A DNA stretch of 64,000 nucleotides from positions 2,728,001-2,792,000 of the forward strand of contig NZ_JAJJMN010000001.1 of assembly GCF_020905335.1 (NCBI RefSeq). Reading direction: 5' to 3'. A program made the translations under genes and the position numbers. Source of the DNA: Flavobacterium lipolyticum (lineage in GTDB: Bacteria > Bacteroidota > Bacteroidia > Flavobacteriales > Flavobacteriaceae). Each line of letters begins with the position of its first letter. The stretch's first letter is position 1. The notes below the pieces were generated by a model. That model was not told where the DNA came from. It did not search any database and worked only from the letters and a program-made list of their open reading frames with translations. This document shows, piece after piece, positions 52,141-62,209 of this stretch.

Positions 52141-52261
52141 AAAAACGTTGCGCTGATCATTAAAAATCGGCGTGAAAAATAAACCTTTTACAAGTCACAG
52201 TCAGAACTGTAAACTGCGACTGCAAACTATTTACTTACTAACCAACTTAACTTATATTTTT

Positions 52262-53542
52262 ATGAAAACAACAGAAGACAGAATTCAGGAATTGATTAAC
52301 GATTGGATCACAAACCCAAGATGGAAAGGCGTTGAACGTCCGTATACTGCTACTGAGGTGGTGACGCTTCAGGGCTCTTATCATATTGAGCATTCTATTG
52401 CTAAAATGGGGGCGGAGAAATTATGGAGAAAGTTAAAAAGTCAGGATTATGTTGCTGGTTTAGGTGCTTTAACAGGAAATCAGGCGATTCAGGAAGTCGA
52501 TGCTGGTTTAGAAGCGATTTATTTGAGTGGCTGGCAAGTGGCTGCCGATGCAAATCTGGCAGGAGAAATGTATCCTGACCAATCGCTTTATCCGGTGAAT
52601 AGCGTGCCGATGGTGGTAAAAAAAATTAATAGTGCCTTGTTGAGAGCTGATCAGATTCAGGTGGTAAACCAGGTTGAAGATAAAAAAGATTATTTGGTTC
52701 CGATTGTAGCCGATGCAGAAGCCGGTTTTGGCGGAAATTTAAACGCTTTCGAATTGATGAAATCGATGATTGAAGCGGGTGCTTCTGGTGTTCATTTTGA
52801 AGATCAGTTGAGTTCTGCTAAAAAATGCGGACATTTAGGCGGAAAAGTTTTGGTGCCAACTCAGGAGGCGATTAACAAATTGATCGCAGCTCGTTTGGCT
52901 GCTGATGTTATGGGCGTTTCGACATTAATTGTTGCCAGAACAGATGCTGATGCAGCTAATTTGCTAACCAGTGATGCTGATCCGAGAGATGCAAAATTTA
53001 TTACCGGAGAAAAGACCAATGAGGGTTTTTTCTATGTAAACAGCGGAATCGATCAGGGAATTGCAAGAGGATTAAGTTATGCGCCTTATGCTGATTTGAT
53101 TTGGATGGAAACCAGTAATCCTGATTTGGTTTATGCGAAGAAGTTTGCGGATGCAATGAAAAAAGAGTTTCCGGGTAAAATGCTGGCATATAATTGTTCT
53201 CCGTCTTTCAACTGGGCCGCTAAATTATCAGTAGCAGAAATGGAAACTTTCAGAGAAGATCTGGCGGCTATGGGGTATAAATTTCAGTTCATTACCTTGG
53301 CAGGATTCCATGCTTTAAATACCAGTATGTTCGAATTGTCTAAAGCGTATAAAGAACGTGGTATGGCAGGATATTCTGAATTGCAGGAAAGAGAATTTGC
53401 TTTGCAACAAAACGGATTCAGAGCAGTAAAACATCAGGCTTTTGTTGGGACTTCTTATTTTGATGCGGTTCAAAATACAGTAACGATAGGGAGGTCTTCC
53501 ACTACAGCAATGAAACATTCAACAGAGGTTGAGCAGTTTTAA
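52262..53542 (+). CDS. aceA: isocitrate lyase
   Basis: 426 residues from the ATG at 52262. An upstream ATG at 52172 adds 30 residues unlike the family and made of repeat-like bases. The catalytic Cys189 is in [11 protein letters not shown], and [19 protein letters not shown] is the metal-substrate region. It cleaves isocitrate into succinate and glyoxylate. Paired with aceB. The gap before it holds phased words of the ACTG type. Confidence 0.95.
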   Translation: MKTTEDRIQELINDWITNPRWKGVERPYTATEVVTLQGSYHIEHSIAKMGAEKLWRKLKSQDYVAGLGALTGNQAIQEVDAGLEAIYLSGWQVAADANLAGEMYPDQSLYPVNSVPMVVKKINSALLRADQIQVVNQVEDKKDYLVPIVADAEAGFGGNLNAFELMKSMIEAGASGVHFEDQLSSAKKCGHLGGKVLVPTQEAINKLIAARLAADVMGVSTLIVARTDADAANLLTSDADPRDAKFITGEKTNEGFFYVNSGIDQGIARGLSYAPYADLIWMETSNPDLVYAKKFADAMKKEFPGKMLAYNCSPSFNWAAKLSVAEMETFREDLAAMGYKFQFITLAGFHALNTSMFELSKAYKERGMAGYSELQEREFALQQNGFRAVKHQAFVGTSYFDAVQNTVTIGRSSTTAMKHSTEVEQF

Positions 53543-53554
53543 CTATTTGTTTTT

Positions 53555-53644
53555 ACCATTAAGATATTAAGAAAGTTAAGCTTTATGTTCTTAAAAAATA
53601 AGAAAGATTAAGTCTAGTTTAATGTATCTTAATATCTTAATGGT
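53555..53644. repeat. 18-bp-arm inverted repeat between aceA and the Crp/Fnr gene
   Basis: ACCATTAAGATATTAAGA (53555-53572) and its exact complement (53627-53644), with more TTAAG words between. It lies between convergent genes and could act as a bidirectional terminator. Confidence 0.8.
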
Positions 53645-53650
53645 TTAATT

Positions 53651-54226
53651 TTACTTTTTTAAAAGTCTGGCTTTCATTTTGCTGAAAAATTCAGGTGTTA
53701 CACCAATAAAAGAAGCAATTTGCTTTTGAGGTACTTTATGAACCAATGTGCCGTATTTAGCACAAAATTTCTCAAAGCGCTCTTCTGCCGTAAGGCTTAA
53801 ATTATCCATTAAGCGTTGTTGATTGGCAACCAGAGAATTTTCAATTAAAATTCTGAAAAAACGTTCTAATTTAGGAATGTCGAGATACAATTGCTCCTGA
53901 TTTTCTTTGGATAAAGAAATGACTTCTGCCTCTTCTAAAACTTCTATAAAAAGTTCTCCCGGTTTCTGTGAAAAATAGCTGTACATGTCACTCATCCACC
54001 AGCCCTGACAAGCAAATGCCAGAACATGCTCGACAATATTATCATTGATGTTGAAGCTTCTTAGAATTCCCGAATTTACAAAATACGAATGGGTACAAAC
54101 TTCGCCGGCATTCAGTAAAATGGTTTTTGTCTTGTAAAAATGGGTTTCTGTTTTGGATAAAAAATGAGCCCGCTCTTCAGGAGTCAATGAAATGTGTTTG
54201 GCTATATTTTCAAGAATTAATGCCAT
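53651..54226 (-). CDS. Crp/Fnr family transcriptional regulator
   Basis: 191 residues: a cyclic-nucleotide-binding-like N-terminal domain (LLNAGEVCTHSYFVNSGILRSF) and a C-terminal HTH (YGTLVHKVPQKQIASFIGVTPEFFSKMKARLL). Many Bacteroidota members of this group sense no cAMP. Its start overlaps the stop of the upstream DUF6370 gene by one base, so the two form an operon. Confidence 0.88.
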   Translation of the reverse strand: MALILENIAKHISLTPEERAHFLSKTETHFYKTKTILLNAGEVCTHSYFVNSGILRSFNINDNIVEHVLAFACQGWWMSDMYSYFSQKPGELFIEVLEEAEVISLSKENQEQLYLDIPKLERFFRILIENSLVANQQRLMDNLSLTAEERFEKFCAKYGTLVHKVPQKQIASFIGVTPEFFSKMKARLLKK

Positions 54227-54543
54227 TATTTTTCTTTTATCAGCTTGAAAGAGTTTGCTTTAAAGCGATCATTCTCTATTTTTCCGATAACTGAAGCTTT
54301 GCGAACAGCATTACAGAAACCATCTTCGGCATGTGCATCACCATGTTCGTCAATTGTTGTTCCGTCTACAAAATAAGTCTTGCCGTCAATGCGAACGGCT
54401 AAATCACAGCTTTTGCCTTTCATTCCAAATTGACATTCGCCACAAGCGGTTTCTACGATTACAGGTTTTTCGTTTGTTTTCTTATCCTGAGCCTGAGTTG
54501 AAATTCCGGCAAGCAGGAACAGTGCAAATAATGCGTTTTTCAT
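54226..54543 (-). CDS. exported DUF6370-like protein with cysteine motif
   Basis: 105 residues. A signal peptide (MKNALFALFLLAGISTQAQ) and a Cys-rich body, C34-G-E-C37 (ETACGECQFGMKGKSCDLAVRIDGKTYFVDG), make it an exported protein, perhaps metal- or disulfide-bearing. It matches the family named DUF6370, of unknown function. It is in an operon with the Crp/Fnr regulator downstream. Confidence 0.8.
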   Translation of the reverse strand: MKNALFALFLLAGISTQAQDKKTNEKPVIVETACGECQFGMKGKSCDLAVRIDGKTYFVDGTTIDEHGDAHAEDGFCNAVRKASVIGKIENDRFKANSFKLIKEK

Positions 54544-54546
54544 TTT

Positions 54547-55707
54547 TTAAGAGTTTACGGTTATTAGTTTTGAAGTTGTTTTGGCACGTTCTGTGATTTC
54601 GTCGATTGGTGTTGTGAGAGAGTCATGACTTAAAACAACTCCCATTCGACGGTAAGGTCTTGAAGTTGGCTTTCCGAAAATTCTGAAATCAGTTTTAGGT
54701 AAAGCGGCTACTTTTTCAATTCCGGTAAAAGTTGGGTTTGTCGAGTCTTCTGAGGCCAGAATCACGGCACTCGCACCAGCTTTTTCAAGCGTGATTTCGA
54801 AGATGGGTAAGCTTAAAATAGCTCGCAAATGCAATTCGAATTCATTAAAATTTTGTGTTCCGGCAAGCGTTACCATTCCGGTATCGTGTGGGCGTGGGGA
54901 GAGTTCGGAGAAATAAACACCCTCGTTGGTTAAGAAAAATTCAACACCAAAAAGGCCTGCTCCTCCCAGAGCTTCGGTAATTTTTTCGGCCATATCCTGC
55001 GCTTCGTATAGATCGGCATCAGAAATTTTTGCAGGCTGCCAGCTCTCCTGATAATCACCGCGTTCCTGGCGGTGCCCGATTGGAGCGCAAAAAAGTGTTG
55101 GATTGTTATTTTGAGTAATGGTTAAAAGTGTAATCTCAGAATTGAAATCTACAAAAGCTTCCACGATAACTTCGATGACATCACCACGTGAACCTGCAAC
55201 GGCATATTGCCAGGCTTTTTCAATATCGCTTTCCGTTTTGATAGTAGATTGTCCTTTTCCGGAAGAAGACATTAAAGGTTTTACTACGCAGGGAATTCCA
55301 ACTTCCTGAACAGCTTTTTGAAGTTCTTCTGCCGAAGTTGCATATTGGTATTTTGCGGTTTTTAATCCCAGTTCTTTCGAAGCGAGATCGCGAATCGCTT
55401 TTCGATTCATGGTAAAGTTGGCTGCTTTCGCAGATGGAACAACGGTAATGCCTTGTTTTTCGTAATCGTAAAAACGTTCTGTTCGGATAGCTTCTATTTC
55501 AGGAACGATAAAGTCGGGCTGGTGTTTGGCTACGATTCGGTCCAGTGCTTCGCCGTCGAGCATGTTGATGACTTCAAAGCTGTGTGCTACCTGCATGGCA
55601 GGAGCATTTTCGTAATTATCGACAGCAATTACAGTTTGTCCGATTCGTTGAGCGGCAATGACAAATTCTTTGCCCAGTTCACCCGAACCAAGGAGTAGTA
55701 TTTTCAT
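54547..55707 (-). CDS. purT: formate-dependent phosphoribosylglycinamide formyltransferase
   Basis: 386 residues of the ATP-grasp superfamily: [23 protein letters not shown] at the start, [17 protein letters not shown] as the ATP-binding P-loop-like motif, and [28 protein letters not shown] as the metal site. It makes formyl-GAR from GAR, formate and ATP in purine synthesis, an alternative to PurN. It ends three bases from the DUF6370 start. Confidence 0.95.
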   Translation of the reverse strand: MKILLLGSGELGKEFVIAAQRIGQTVIAVDNYENAPAMQVAHSFEVINMLDGEALDRIVAKHQPDFIVPEIEAIRTERFYDYEKQGITVVPSAKAANFTMNRKAIRDLASKELGLKTAKYQYATSAEELQKAVQEVGIPCVVKPLMSSSGKGQSTIKTESDIEKAWQYAVAGSRGDVIEVIVEAFVDFNSEITLLTITQNNNPTLFCAPIGHRQERGDYQESWQPAKISDADLYEAQDMAEKITEALGGAGLFGVEFFLTNEGVYFSELSPRPHDTGMVTLAGTQNFNEFELHLRAILSLPIFEITLEKAGASAVILASEDSTNPTFTGIEKVAALPKTDFRIFGKPTSRPYRRMGVVLSHDSLTTPIDEITERAKTTSKLITVNS

Positions 55708-55826
55708 TTTGGATTAATTGTGTTGTTGGAGAAGTAAAAGTAGCGAAAAAAGAGTTTAACCGCAAAGTTCGCAAAGAATTACGCAAAGAGCGCTAAGTTT
55801 TTGTCTTTTAGATAAAGTAACCGTGT

Positions 55827-55936
55827 AGTTTGTCATTTCGATCCAAGGGGAAAATCACACTCGTAATTCGATAAAGATTGACGACAATTGGGTTTGAGTT
55901 TCTTGTGTGATTTCTCCTTATGTCTAAATGATAAAA
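55827..55936. repeat. REP-like palindromic element (GTCATTTCGA type)
   Basis: Left half GTTTGTCATTTCGATCC, GGGGAAAATCACAC and right half GTGTGATTTCTCC, then AAATGATAAAAC are inverted versions of one another with about three quarters identity. Elements of this form, a CATTTCGA arm and a GTGTGATTTCTCC arm, are familiar as dispersed repeats in Flavobacterium genomes. Not known to encode anything. Confidence 0.6.
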
Positions 55937-56023
55937 CGGAGAAATAACGGGGTGAATTTAACCACAAAATCCGCAGGGAATTACGCTAAGAACGCAAATT
56001 TTTTTAATATTCAGTTAAAAGAA

Positions 56024-56059
56024 AAGGTTCGCAAAGATTAATGAATCTTTGCGAACCTT
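56024..56059 (-). terminator. terminator after the U32 peptidase gene
   Basis: AAGGTTCGCAAAGATT (56024-56039), four-base loop AATG, and its exact complement (56044-56059). Directly downstream of the minus-strand U32 gene. Confidence 0.8.
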
Positions 56060-56093
56060 AGCGTATATCTTTGCGTTCTTTGCGGTTAAAATT

Positions 56094-57968
56094 CTAATGA
56101 AAATGATCTTCTTCTATTTCGAATTCTGCATCTTTTTCCCAGATTTCCATTTCACAAGGTTTGCAGTTGAATTTCAGTTTGTATTCTAATTCGCCTTGTT
56201 TTAAAACCAGGGGTTCTTTTACCTTAACACCTGCGATATCTTTTTGGTGTATCGGACATTTTTTCAATTCGTATTTGATGCAATATTTAGTGGTCATCAC
56301 ACGTGATTTTCCCGGATCCCATTGTAGTTCGAATGCTTTTTCAATTTCGGTAACACCATGGCGCTCGTAGAATTTACGGGCCGTTTTGTTGGAAACATTG
56401 TACATGAAATCCAATTTAGTTTCCGGATACGGATGAGATGTTTTAACGAGTTGGTGTTCTTCGCGTTTGTAATTGGCCAGACGAATTTCAGTCAACTGAT
56501 CGTAAACGGTTCTTCTCATTTCGTTGATTTTTGAAATAGGAAGGAACCAGTTTTGAGAGAACATTACATTGATTTCATCGGCGGTGTAAGGCGTAAAACC
56601 TGTTTTAGCCAATTGAGTTTTAATGTTTTCTTCGATAGATTCACCCGTTTTAGTTTGCTCTTTCGCATGTTCCAAGCTAACAGTGCTTACATTACCGTCT
56701 TCATCAGTAGCGATTAATTCGAAACCTGTTGCGGTTTCTGTAAGTAATAAAGTAGTGCTCAATTTACGAACAGCACTATCCTCTCTCTCAACAATTTTGA
56801 TGAAAGCGGCATCGTTGTTACGGTAAATAAAAGTTCCGTCTTTTACTTCTTTTAAAACGTTTGGATAAATTTTCCCGTTTTCGGCTTTGTTTACATAGAT
56901 TCCGTCAGCTTCATTGTTTTCGTTGATGAAACAAAGTCCGTCACCGTTGTTTAGTAATTCGCCGTTTTCGATTTCGTAAGCGTTTCCAACTGTTCGGATT
57001 AATTTACCGATATATTGGCCTTTTGATTTTGGGCTTTCCCAGGAACCAATGGAACTGTGTCTTTCGTTTACGAAATAATCCGTATAACCACGGTTGAAAG
57101 TTCTGCTTAAAGAAGAATCAAAAGTATAGGTACATGTTCCTGAAGAGGCTTTCATGTACTTATCACTTCCTGCGCCTTCTAAGTAGCTGTCTAGTTTTTG
57201 ACGTAAATAAGAAACGTTGTTTTTAACGTAAACCACATCTTTTAAACGGCCTTCGATTTTGAAAGAAACGATTCCGGCTTCAATTAGATTCGGAATCTGA
57301 TCTGAAATGTCTAAATCTTTGATCGAAAGCAAGTGACTGTTTCTGATCAGGGTTTCTCCGTTTCCGTCAATTAAGTTGTAGGGTAAACGGCAGTTTTGTG
57401 CGCAAGAACCGCGATTGGCACTGCGTTCTCCGTTGGCTACACTCATGTAACAGTTTCCGCTAAAGGATACACATAATGCACCGGTTACGAAAAATTCTAA
57501 TTCAACATCAGCTTCGTCGTATATCGTTTTAATTTGATGTAAGTTCAATTCGCGGGCTAAAACCACACGTTTGATTCCGGCATCTTTAAGGAATTTAATT
57601 TTATCGGCATCACGATTATTGGCTTGTGTACTGGCATGAAGTACGATAGGAGGCAAGTCCATTTCCATGATCGCCATGTCCTGAATAATCAGGGCATCAA
57701 CACCAATGTCGTACAATTCCCAAATCATTTTGCGACAGGTTTCGAGTTCGTTATCGTACAAAATGGTATTCATAACCACAAAGACCTGTGCATTAAAAAG
57801 GTGTGCATATTGTACCAATGCTGCTACATCTTCGATAGAATTGTTGGCATTTGAGCGTGCTCCAAATTGCGGTGCACCAATATAAACAGCATCGGCGCCA
57901 CTGTTTATGGCGGCCATTCCTCCAATTAAATCCCTGGCAGGAGCTAATATTTCAATCTTCTTCTTCAT
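56094..57968 (-). CDS. U32 family peptidase
   Basis: 624 residues. The N-terminal U32 domain begins EILAPARDLIGGMAAINSGADAVYIGAPQFGAR. FSGNCYMSVANGERSANRGSCAQNCRLPY carries the family Cys motif. The C-terminal CIKYELKKCPIHQ and CKPCEME add further Cys, which may hold an iron-sulfur cluster. U32 proteins such as RlhA and TrhP act in RNA hydroxylation rather than proteolysis. This long form most likely has that kind of role, though it cannot be assigned. Confidence 0.9.
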   Translation of the reverse strand: MKKKIEILAPARDLIGGMAAINSGADAVYIGAPQFGARSNANNSIEDVAALVQYAHLFNAQVFVVMNTILYDNELETCRKMIWELYDIGVDALIIQDMAIMEMDLPPIVLHASTQANNRDADKIKFLKDAGIKRVVLARELNLHQIKTIYDEADVELEFFVTGALCVSFSGNCYMSVANGERSANRGSCAQNCRLPYNLIDGNGETLIRNSHLLSIKDLDISDQIPNLIEAGIVSFKIEGRLKDVVYVKNNVSYLRQKLDSYLEGAGSDKYMKASSGTCTYTFDSSLSRTFNRGYTDYFVNERHSSIGSWESPKSKGQYIGKLIRTVGNAYEIENGELLNNGDGLCFINENNEADGIYVNKAENGKIYPNVLKEVKDGTFIYRNNDAAFIKIVEREDSAVRKLSTTLLLTETATGFELIATDEDGNVSTVSLEHAKEQTKTGESIEENIKTQLAKTGFTPYTADEINVMFSQNWFLPISKINEMRRTVYDQLTEIRLANYKREEHQLVKTSHPYPETKLDFMYNVSNKTARKFYERHGVTEIEKAFELQWDPGKSRVMTTKYCIKYELKKCPIHQKDIAGVKVKEPLVLKQGELEYKLKFNCKPCEMEIWEKDAEFEIEEDHFH

Positions 57969-58218
57969 TTTAAGTACTTTAGGCTTTTGTGGTATTCACG
58001 CAAAAAAGTTTGCAAAGTTCTTATAAATATTTCGAGTTTGCTAATGCTGAGGTGTTTTTTTTGGAATTGTTAACTTATATGGAATGATGATGATTAAGGT
58101 TGTTGTTTTTATTTGTTTTCAGATGATTTTAATCTGTTCATTACTTGTTAGGGACTAAAAAAGATCACCGGATGGTTTTTAATAAGTAATCTTTTGAACT
58201 AAGATACTTTTTGATTTA

Positions 58219-58812
58219 TTAATCTAAAGGGAAAGTATATCCTAAGCCTAATATCGCAGACGATTGCTTAGCTGCTGGGTGAAAGTATCCCGAAATTGCA
58301 ATTTCAAAATTATTTTTTCGGCCAATGGCTAATCCAAGACTAAAGGGAATGTGTAATAACATGTCGCTTTTGTTGAAATTAACCCCTGGTGTAAAGGTTT
58401 CAAATTTACCTATCGAAGTACCAATTCCCCCTTCAATAAAAGGGGCTACCCAAGGAATTGGTGCACACAGACGTACTTTTGTTCCGACTAAAAAAGCATT
58501 GGTTGTTACTTTGTATTGCGGTTGATTTTGTAAATTCTGATTTTTATCAACTGATGTAAATATAGCTCCTGCATATGGACGTATACTAAACCATGATTTT
58601 ACTCCAATGATATATTCTCCCTGTAAATAAAAACCTCCTCCCATAACATCGACTTCCTCTTGATTACCATAGTTTTCAATATAATAAGAACTGCTTGAGG
58701 CAAAGCCTATAGAACCTTTAATGGCATTACCTGTTGCTTGGGATTTTGCCTCATTGTTAAAAAGTAAACTAAGGATTGTAATTAAGAAAGAATTGCGTAA
58801 TGTTAGATTCAT
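58219..58812 (-). CDS. outer-membrane beta-barrel protein
   Basis: 197 residues. A signal peptide (LTLRNSFLITILSLLFNNEAKSQ) is followed by alternating hydrophobic strands typical of small barrels (IKGSIGFASSSSYYIENYG, GFYLQGEYIIGVKSWFSIRPYAGAIFT), ending AILGLGYTFPLD with a terminal strand. Function unknown. Confidence 0.8.
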   Translation of the reverse strand: MNLTLRNSFLITILSLLFNNEAKSQATGNAIKGSIGFASSSSYYIENYGNQEEVDVMGGGFYLQGEYIIGVKSWFSIRPYAGAIFTSVDKNQNLQNQPQYKVTTNAFLVGTKVRLCAPIPWVAPFIEGGIGTSIGKFETFTPGVNFNKSDMLLHIPFSLGLAIGRKNNFEIAISGYFHPAAKQSSAILGLGYTFPLD

Positions 58813-59010
58813 AAAATATTTTTTGGTTGGCGCGAAAATAATAAAATATTTTTAAATTCTGATAAACCAAGAACTACTTGGTTTACTGACTAAGTGGTTT
58901 TCTTTCTCGAAAAGGAAGTTTCAAATATTAAGATAATTTTTTTGCTTTAATTGTAGTCAAAGTACTTTTGCTAGTAGTTAGTTATAAGTACTTAATTAGT
59001 TTTATCTTTT

Positions 59011-59511
59011 TTAATGCCCATAGCTAATGACTCGGGTAATTTTCCAGCCTATAGGGGTGTTTTTCCAGATATGAGTAAATTTATAGGTACCACAGTTGAT
59101 GAGCTCTCCCTTTTCAAGTCGGCAGAATTTATGCAATCCGGTTTGTATGGCTCCATAATCTTTAATGGGGTAAACTTCAATGCTTCCTTCTACCAGAACT
59201 CTTCTTGTGTATCCATAATTGGTGAAAATTCGTCGGAAGTTTTCCATTGTTTTTGTATAGTCGTCTAGTCCTCCCGTATCATGAAAGAATTCAAGGTCTT
59301 CTGCGAATAAAGTTTTTAATTTTTCTAAATCACCTTTGTTAGCAGCTTCAAAAACAACTCCGTCCATTTTTACAATGGTATCAAATAGTTCTTTAGATAT
59401 CGGTGTATAGGGTTTTGATTCGGTTATGGTTATTTTTTTGGTTACGGTACAGGATGTTATGAACATTCCTATTGTGAGCAATAATACGATTGTAGCAATT
59501 ATATTTTTCAT
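59011..59511 (-). CDS. NTF2-like (DUF4440/SnoaL-type) lipoprotein
   Basis: 166 residues from the ATG at 59511. A longer start would add 14 residues before the signal peptide. The signal peptide ends FITSC-TV (lipobox). The mature part is an NTF2-like fold: an opening helix (LFDTIVKMDGVVFEAANKGDLEKLKTLFAEDLEFFHDTGG) and a final HIWKNTPIGWKITRVISYGH. Probably a cell-envelope protein of unknown function. Confidence 0.85.
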   Translation of the reverse strand: MKNIIATIVLLLTIGMFITSCTVTKKITITESKPYTPISKELFDTIVKMDGVVFEAANKGDLEKLKTLFAEDLEFFHDTGGLDDYTKTMENFRRIFTNYGYTRRVLVEGSIEVYPIKDYGAIQTGLHKFCRLEKGELINCGTYKFTHIWKNTPIGWKITRVISYGH

Positions 59512-59553
59512 GTTTATTGTTTTTAAGGAGAACCTTGTAAAAAACAGATTCAA

Positions 59554-59833
59554 TAATTTTTTTATTGATTTGTTAAAAATACTAATAAAATGATTTAAAA
59601 ATATGGGGTTGTTAGGGGAGTGCTAAAATGTAATTTGTTCTGCTGCAGCTTATTTTTTGGGTTAGGGATAGGAGCGATATCCTTTTGCTTTTTTCTTTAA
59701 AAAGCAAAAGATACAGCGAATAGCCCGGTTCGCCGCGGCGAAATCCCCCGTAAATTCTAAAAATATACTCTCTGTAACCTTTAGCAGATAGAAGTCGTCA
59801 AAGCTTTTATCAATCAGACTAAATAATCACAAA
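59554..59833. other. gene-free region with a hairpin and a GC-rich stretch
   Basis: A hairpin with arms CTTTTGCTTTTT (59682-59693) and AAAAAGCAAAAG (59699-59710) is followed by ATACAGCGAATAGCCCGG and a CG-rich run CCGCCGCGG. Repeats of this style (GGAGCGATATCC plus hairpin plus TAGCCCGG) are familiar as dispersed elements in Flavobacterium genomes. The next gene starts at 59834. Confidence 0.55.
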
Positions 59834-60892
59834 ATGAAAGCCTTCTTAAAATCGTTTATTGTTCTGTTTCTAATTATCTGTTCGGGACTGTCGGCTCAGA
59901 GTTTAGAAATCCAAATAGATAATTTAATTGCCTCAAAGTTTCAACCTGAAAATCCCGGGGCTGTTTTTCTGGCGGTTAAGAAAGGAAAAGTAGTGTATCG
60001 AAAAGCTTTTGGAATGGCCAATTTAGAAATGGATGTTCAAATGAAACCCGAGTCTGTTTTTGAAATCGGATCCATGACCAAACAATTTACGGCAGTTGCT
60101 GTTTTGATGCTGGCAGAGCAGGGGAAGCTTAAACTTGATGATGAAATCACGAAGTTTATTCCCGATTATCCAACAAATGGGAATAAGATTACTGTACATC
60201 ATTTACTAACGCATACTTCAGGAATTAAAGATTTTACGAGTATGAAAGCTATAAAAGATATTGCCAGACAAGATTTGTCTCCAAAAGAACTGGTAGATTT
60301 TTTTAAAAATGAACCCATCGATTTTAAGCCGGGTGAAAAATATAAATATTGTAATTCGGGATATGTGCTTTTGGGGTATATCATTGAAATGGTTTCCGGA
60401 CAGACTTATGAAGCCTTTATAACACAGCATATTTTTAAGAAAATCGGAATGGAAAATACCTATTACGCGAGCCATGATAAAATGATTAAAAACAGGGTTT
60501 CGGGTTATCGAGAGAGGGATGGTTTTATTAATGCCAATTATATCAGTTTCTCTATTCCGTATGCTTCGGGTTCGATACTATCAAATGTTGATGATCTGTT
60601 GAAATGGCAATATGCAATAAATGCGAATACCTTATTAAATCCCGCTTCTACAAAGAAAGCATTTGTAAATTATAAGCTAAATGATGGAACAAATATTGAT
60701 TATGGATATGGATGGCATTTAGAAAAAGTAAAGGATAAAATTGTTCGCGAGCATGGGGGAAGTATTTTTGGCTTTAAATCGATGGGGGTTTACGAACCGA
60801 CAGAACAGGTTTATGTAGTAGGATTGAGTAATTGCGATTGCAATTCGCCGACTGCAATTACAAAAGAGATTGCTTCATTTTTAATCGACTAG
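59834..60892 (+). CDS. class C beta-lactamase-fold serine hydrolase, exported
   Basis: 352 residues. A signal peptide (FIVLFLIICSGLSAQ). The nucleophile motif SMTK is in FEIGSMTKQFTAVAVLML, the second motif Tyr-x-Asn in YKYCNSGYVLLG, and the third HGG in REHGGSIFG. Proteins of this fold may be esterases, D-aminopeptidases or lactamases. Resistance cannot be concluded from sequence. Confidence 0.9.
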   Translation: MKAFLKSFIVLFLIICSGLSAQSLEIQIDNLIASKFQPENPGAVFLAVKKGKVVYRKAFGMANLEMDVQMKPESVFEIGSMTKQFTAVAVLMLAEQGKLKLDDEITKFIPDYPTNGNKITVHHLLTHTSGIKDFTSMKAIKDIARQDLSPKELVDFFKNEPIDFKPGEKYKYCNSGYVLLGYIIEMVSGQTYEAFITQHIFKKIGMENTYYASHDKMIKNRVSGYRERDGFINANYISFSIPYASGSILSNVDDLLKWQYAINANTLLNPASTKKAFVNYKLNDGTNIDYGYGWHLEKVKDKIVREHGGSIFGFKSMGVYEPTEQVYVVGLSNCDCNSPTAITKEIASFLID

Positions 60893-60894
60893 AT

Positions 60895-60935
60895 AAAAAA
60901 AAGGGTGTTTTCTTTGGAAAACACCCTTTTTTTTA
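60895..60935. terminator. bidirectional terminator between serine hydrolase and aspartate aminotransferase
   Basis: AAAAAGGGTGTTTTC, loop TTTG, GAAAACACCC and a T-run. It stops both convergent genes. Confidence 0.93.
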
Positions 60936-60949
60936 TTGTTTGTATGTCG

Positions 60950-62140
60950 TTATACCGTCAAAGCTTCTTTGATTCTGCGTAATGCTTCTTTTAAGATATC
61001 GTCGCTTGTAGCATAAGAGAAACGGATACAATTTGGGTTTCCAAAGGCATCACCAGTTACCGTTGCTACGTTGGCCTCTCCTAAAAGATACATCGAAAGA
61101 TCGTTTGCATCTTTAATTTCAGTTCCTCTTAATGTTTTTCCGAAGAAAGAAGAAACGTCAGGGAAAACATAAAAAGCTCCTTCCGGAACGTTGATTTTTA
61201 CACCAGGAATTTCTTTAAGTAATCCAACAACTAAATCTCTGCGAGTATGGAAAGCCTGAACCATGTGGTTTAATACACTCGGATCGGCTTCTACAGCTGT
61301 AATTGTGGCACGTTGTGCTACAGAATTTGCTCCGGAAGTTACTTGTCCCTGGATTTTTACACACGCTTTTGCAATGAATTCAGGAGCTCCGATATAACCA
61401 ATTCTGTATCCTGTCATAGCAAATGCTTTTGCAACTCCGTTTACAGTGATCGTTTTTTCTAACATTCCCGGAATTGATCCGATGCTGCAGAAAGTCCCTG
61501 AGAAATTGATGTGCTCATAAATTTCGTCTGAAACTACATAAATATTTGGATGTTTTTCCAACACTTTTGCAAGCGCTGTCAATTCTTCTCTGCTGTATAC
61601 AGATCCGGATGGGTTGCAAGGAGAAGAGAACCACATCATTTTTGTTTTTGGTGTGATGGCAGCTTCTAATTGCTCAGGCGTCATTTTGAAATCAGTATCT
61701 ACAGAAGTAGGAACTTCAACCGGAACTCCGCCTGAAAGTTTTACGATTTCAAAGTAAGAAACCCAGTAAGGTGCCGGTAAAATAACCTCGTCACCATCGT
61801 TTAACATTACTTGGGCAATATTGTATAAAGATTGTTTTGCACCTGTAGAAACCACAATTTGAGATGGTTTGTATTCTAATGCATTGTCTCTTTTGAATTT
61901 TTTGCAGATTGCTTCTCTCAATTCTAAATAACCTTCTACCGGAGAATAAGTACTGTAGTTTTCGTCTACTGCTTTTTTAACTGCTTCTTTAATGAAATCC
62001 GGCGTATTGAAATCCGGCTCTCCTAAACTTAAACTGATAATGTCTTTTCCCTGTGCTTTTAATTCGCGTGCTAAAGCAGCCATTGCTAAAGTTTGTGATG
62101 TCGCTAAGTTGTTGATTCTGTCTGAAAGAATATGATTCAT
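60950..62140 (-). CDS. aspartate aminotransferase family, class I PLP enzyme
   Basis: 396 residues from the ATG at 62140. SLGEPDFNTPDFIKEA is the N-terminal motif, YVVSDEIYEHINF holds the PLP-binding Asp and Tyr, and NGVAKAFAMTGYRIGYIGAPE carries the PLP lysine. It belongs to the subgroup I-beta aspartate or prephenate aminotransferases common in bacteria. The desaturase gene precedes it with a 69-base gap on the same strand. Confidence 0.93.
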   Translation of the reverse strand: MNHILSDRINNLATSQTLAMAALARELKAQGKDIISLSLGEPDFNTPDFIKEAVKKAVDENYSTYSPVEGYLELREAICKKFKRDNALEYKPSQIVVSTGAKQSLYNIAQVMLNDGDEVILPAPYWVSYFEIVKLSGGVPVEVPTSVDTDFKMTPEQLEAAITPKTKMMWFSSPCNPSGSVYSREELTALAKVLEKHPNIYVVSDEIYEHINFSGTFCSIGSIPGMLEKTITVNGVAKAFAMTGYRIGYIGAPEFIAKACVKIQGQVTSGANSVAQRATITAVEADPSVLNHMVQAFHTRRDLVVGLLKEIPGVKINVPEGAFYVFPDVSSFFGKTLRGTEIKDANDLSMYLLGEANVATVTGDAFGNPNCIRFSYATSDDILKEALRRIKEALTV

Positions 62141-62209
62141 TATAAAATTTTTGAATGTCTTTAATTTCAACTTTAATTAAAGACGGTTAATGATTAATAG
62201 TTTCTTATT

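Larger units (their letters stand above)
55708..56093. other. 386-bp gene-free region with two repeat elements
   Basis: It holds the phased CGCAAAG words at 55759-55799, the palindromic element at 55827-55936, and the terminator at 56024-56059. The right part is itself a set of inverted CGCAAAG/CTTTGCG words facing each other. No gene is visible. Confidence 0.75.

Noticed and set aside
59834..60892. Beta-lactam resistance gene
   Set aside because: Only the general class C-type fold and motifs are visible. Related proteins are often esterases or peptidases.
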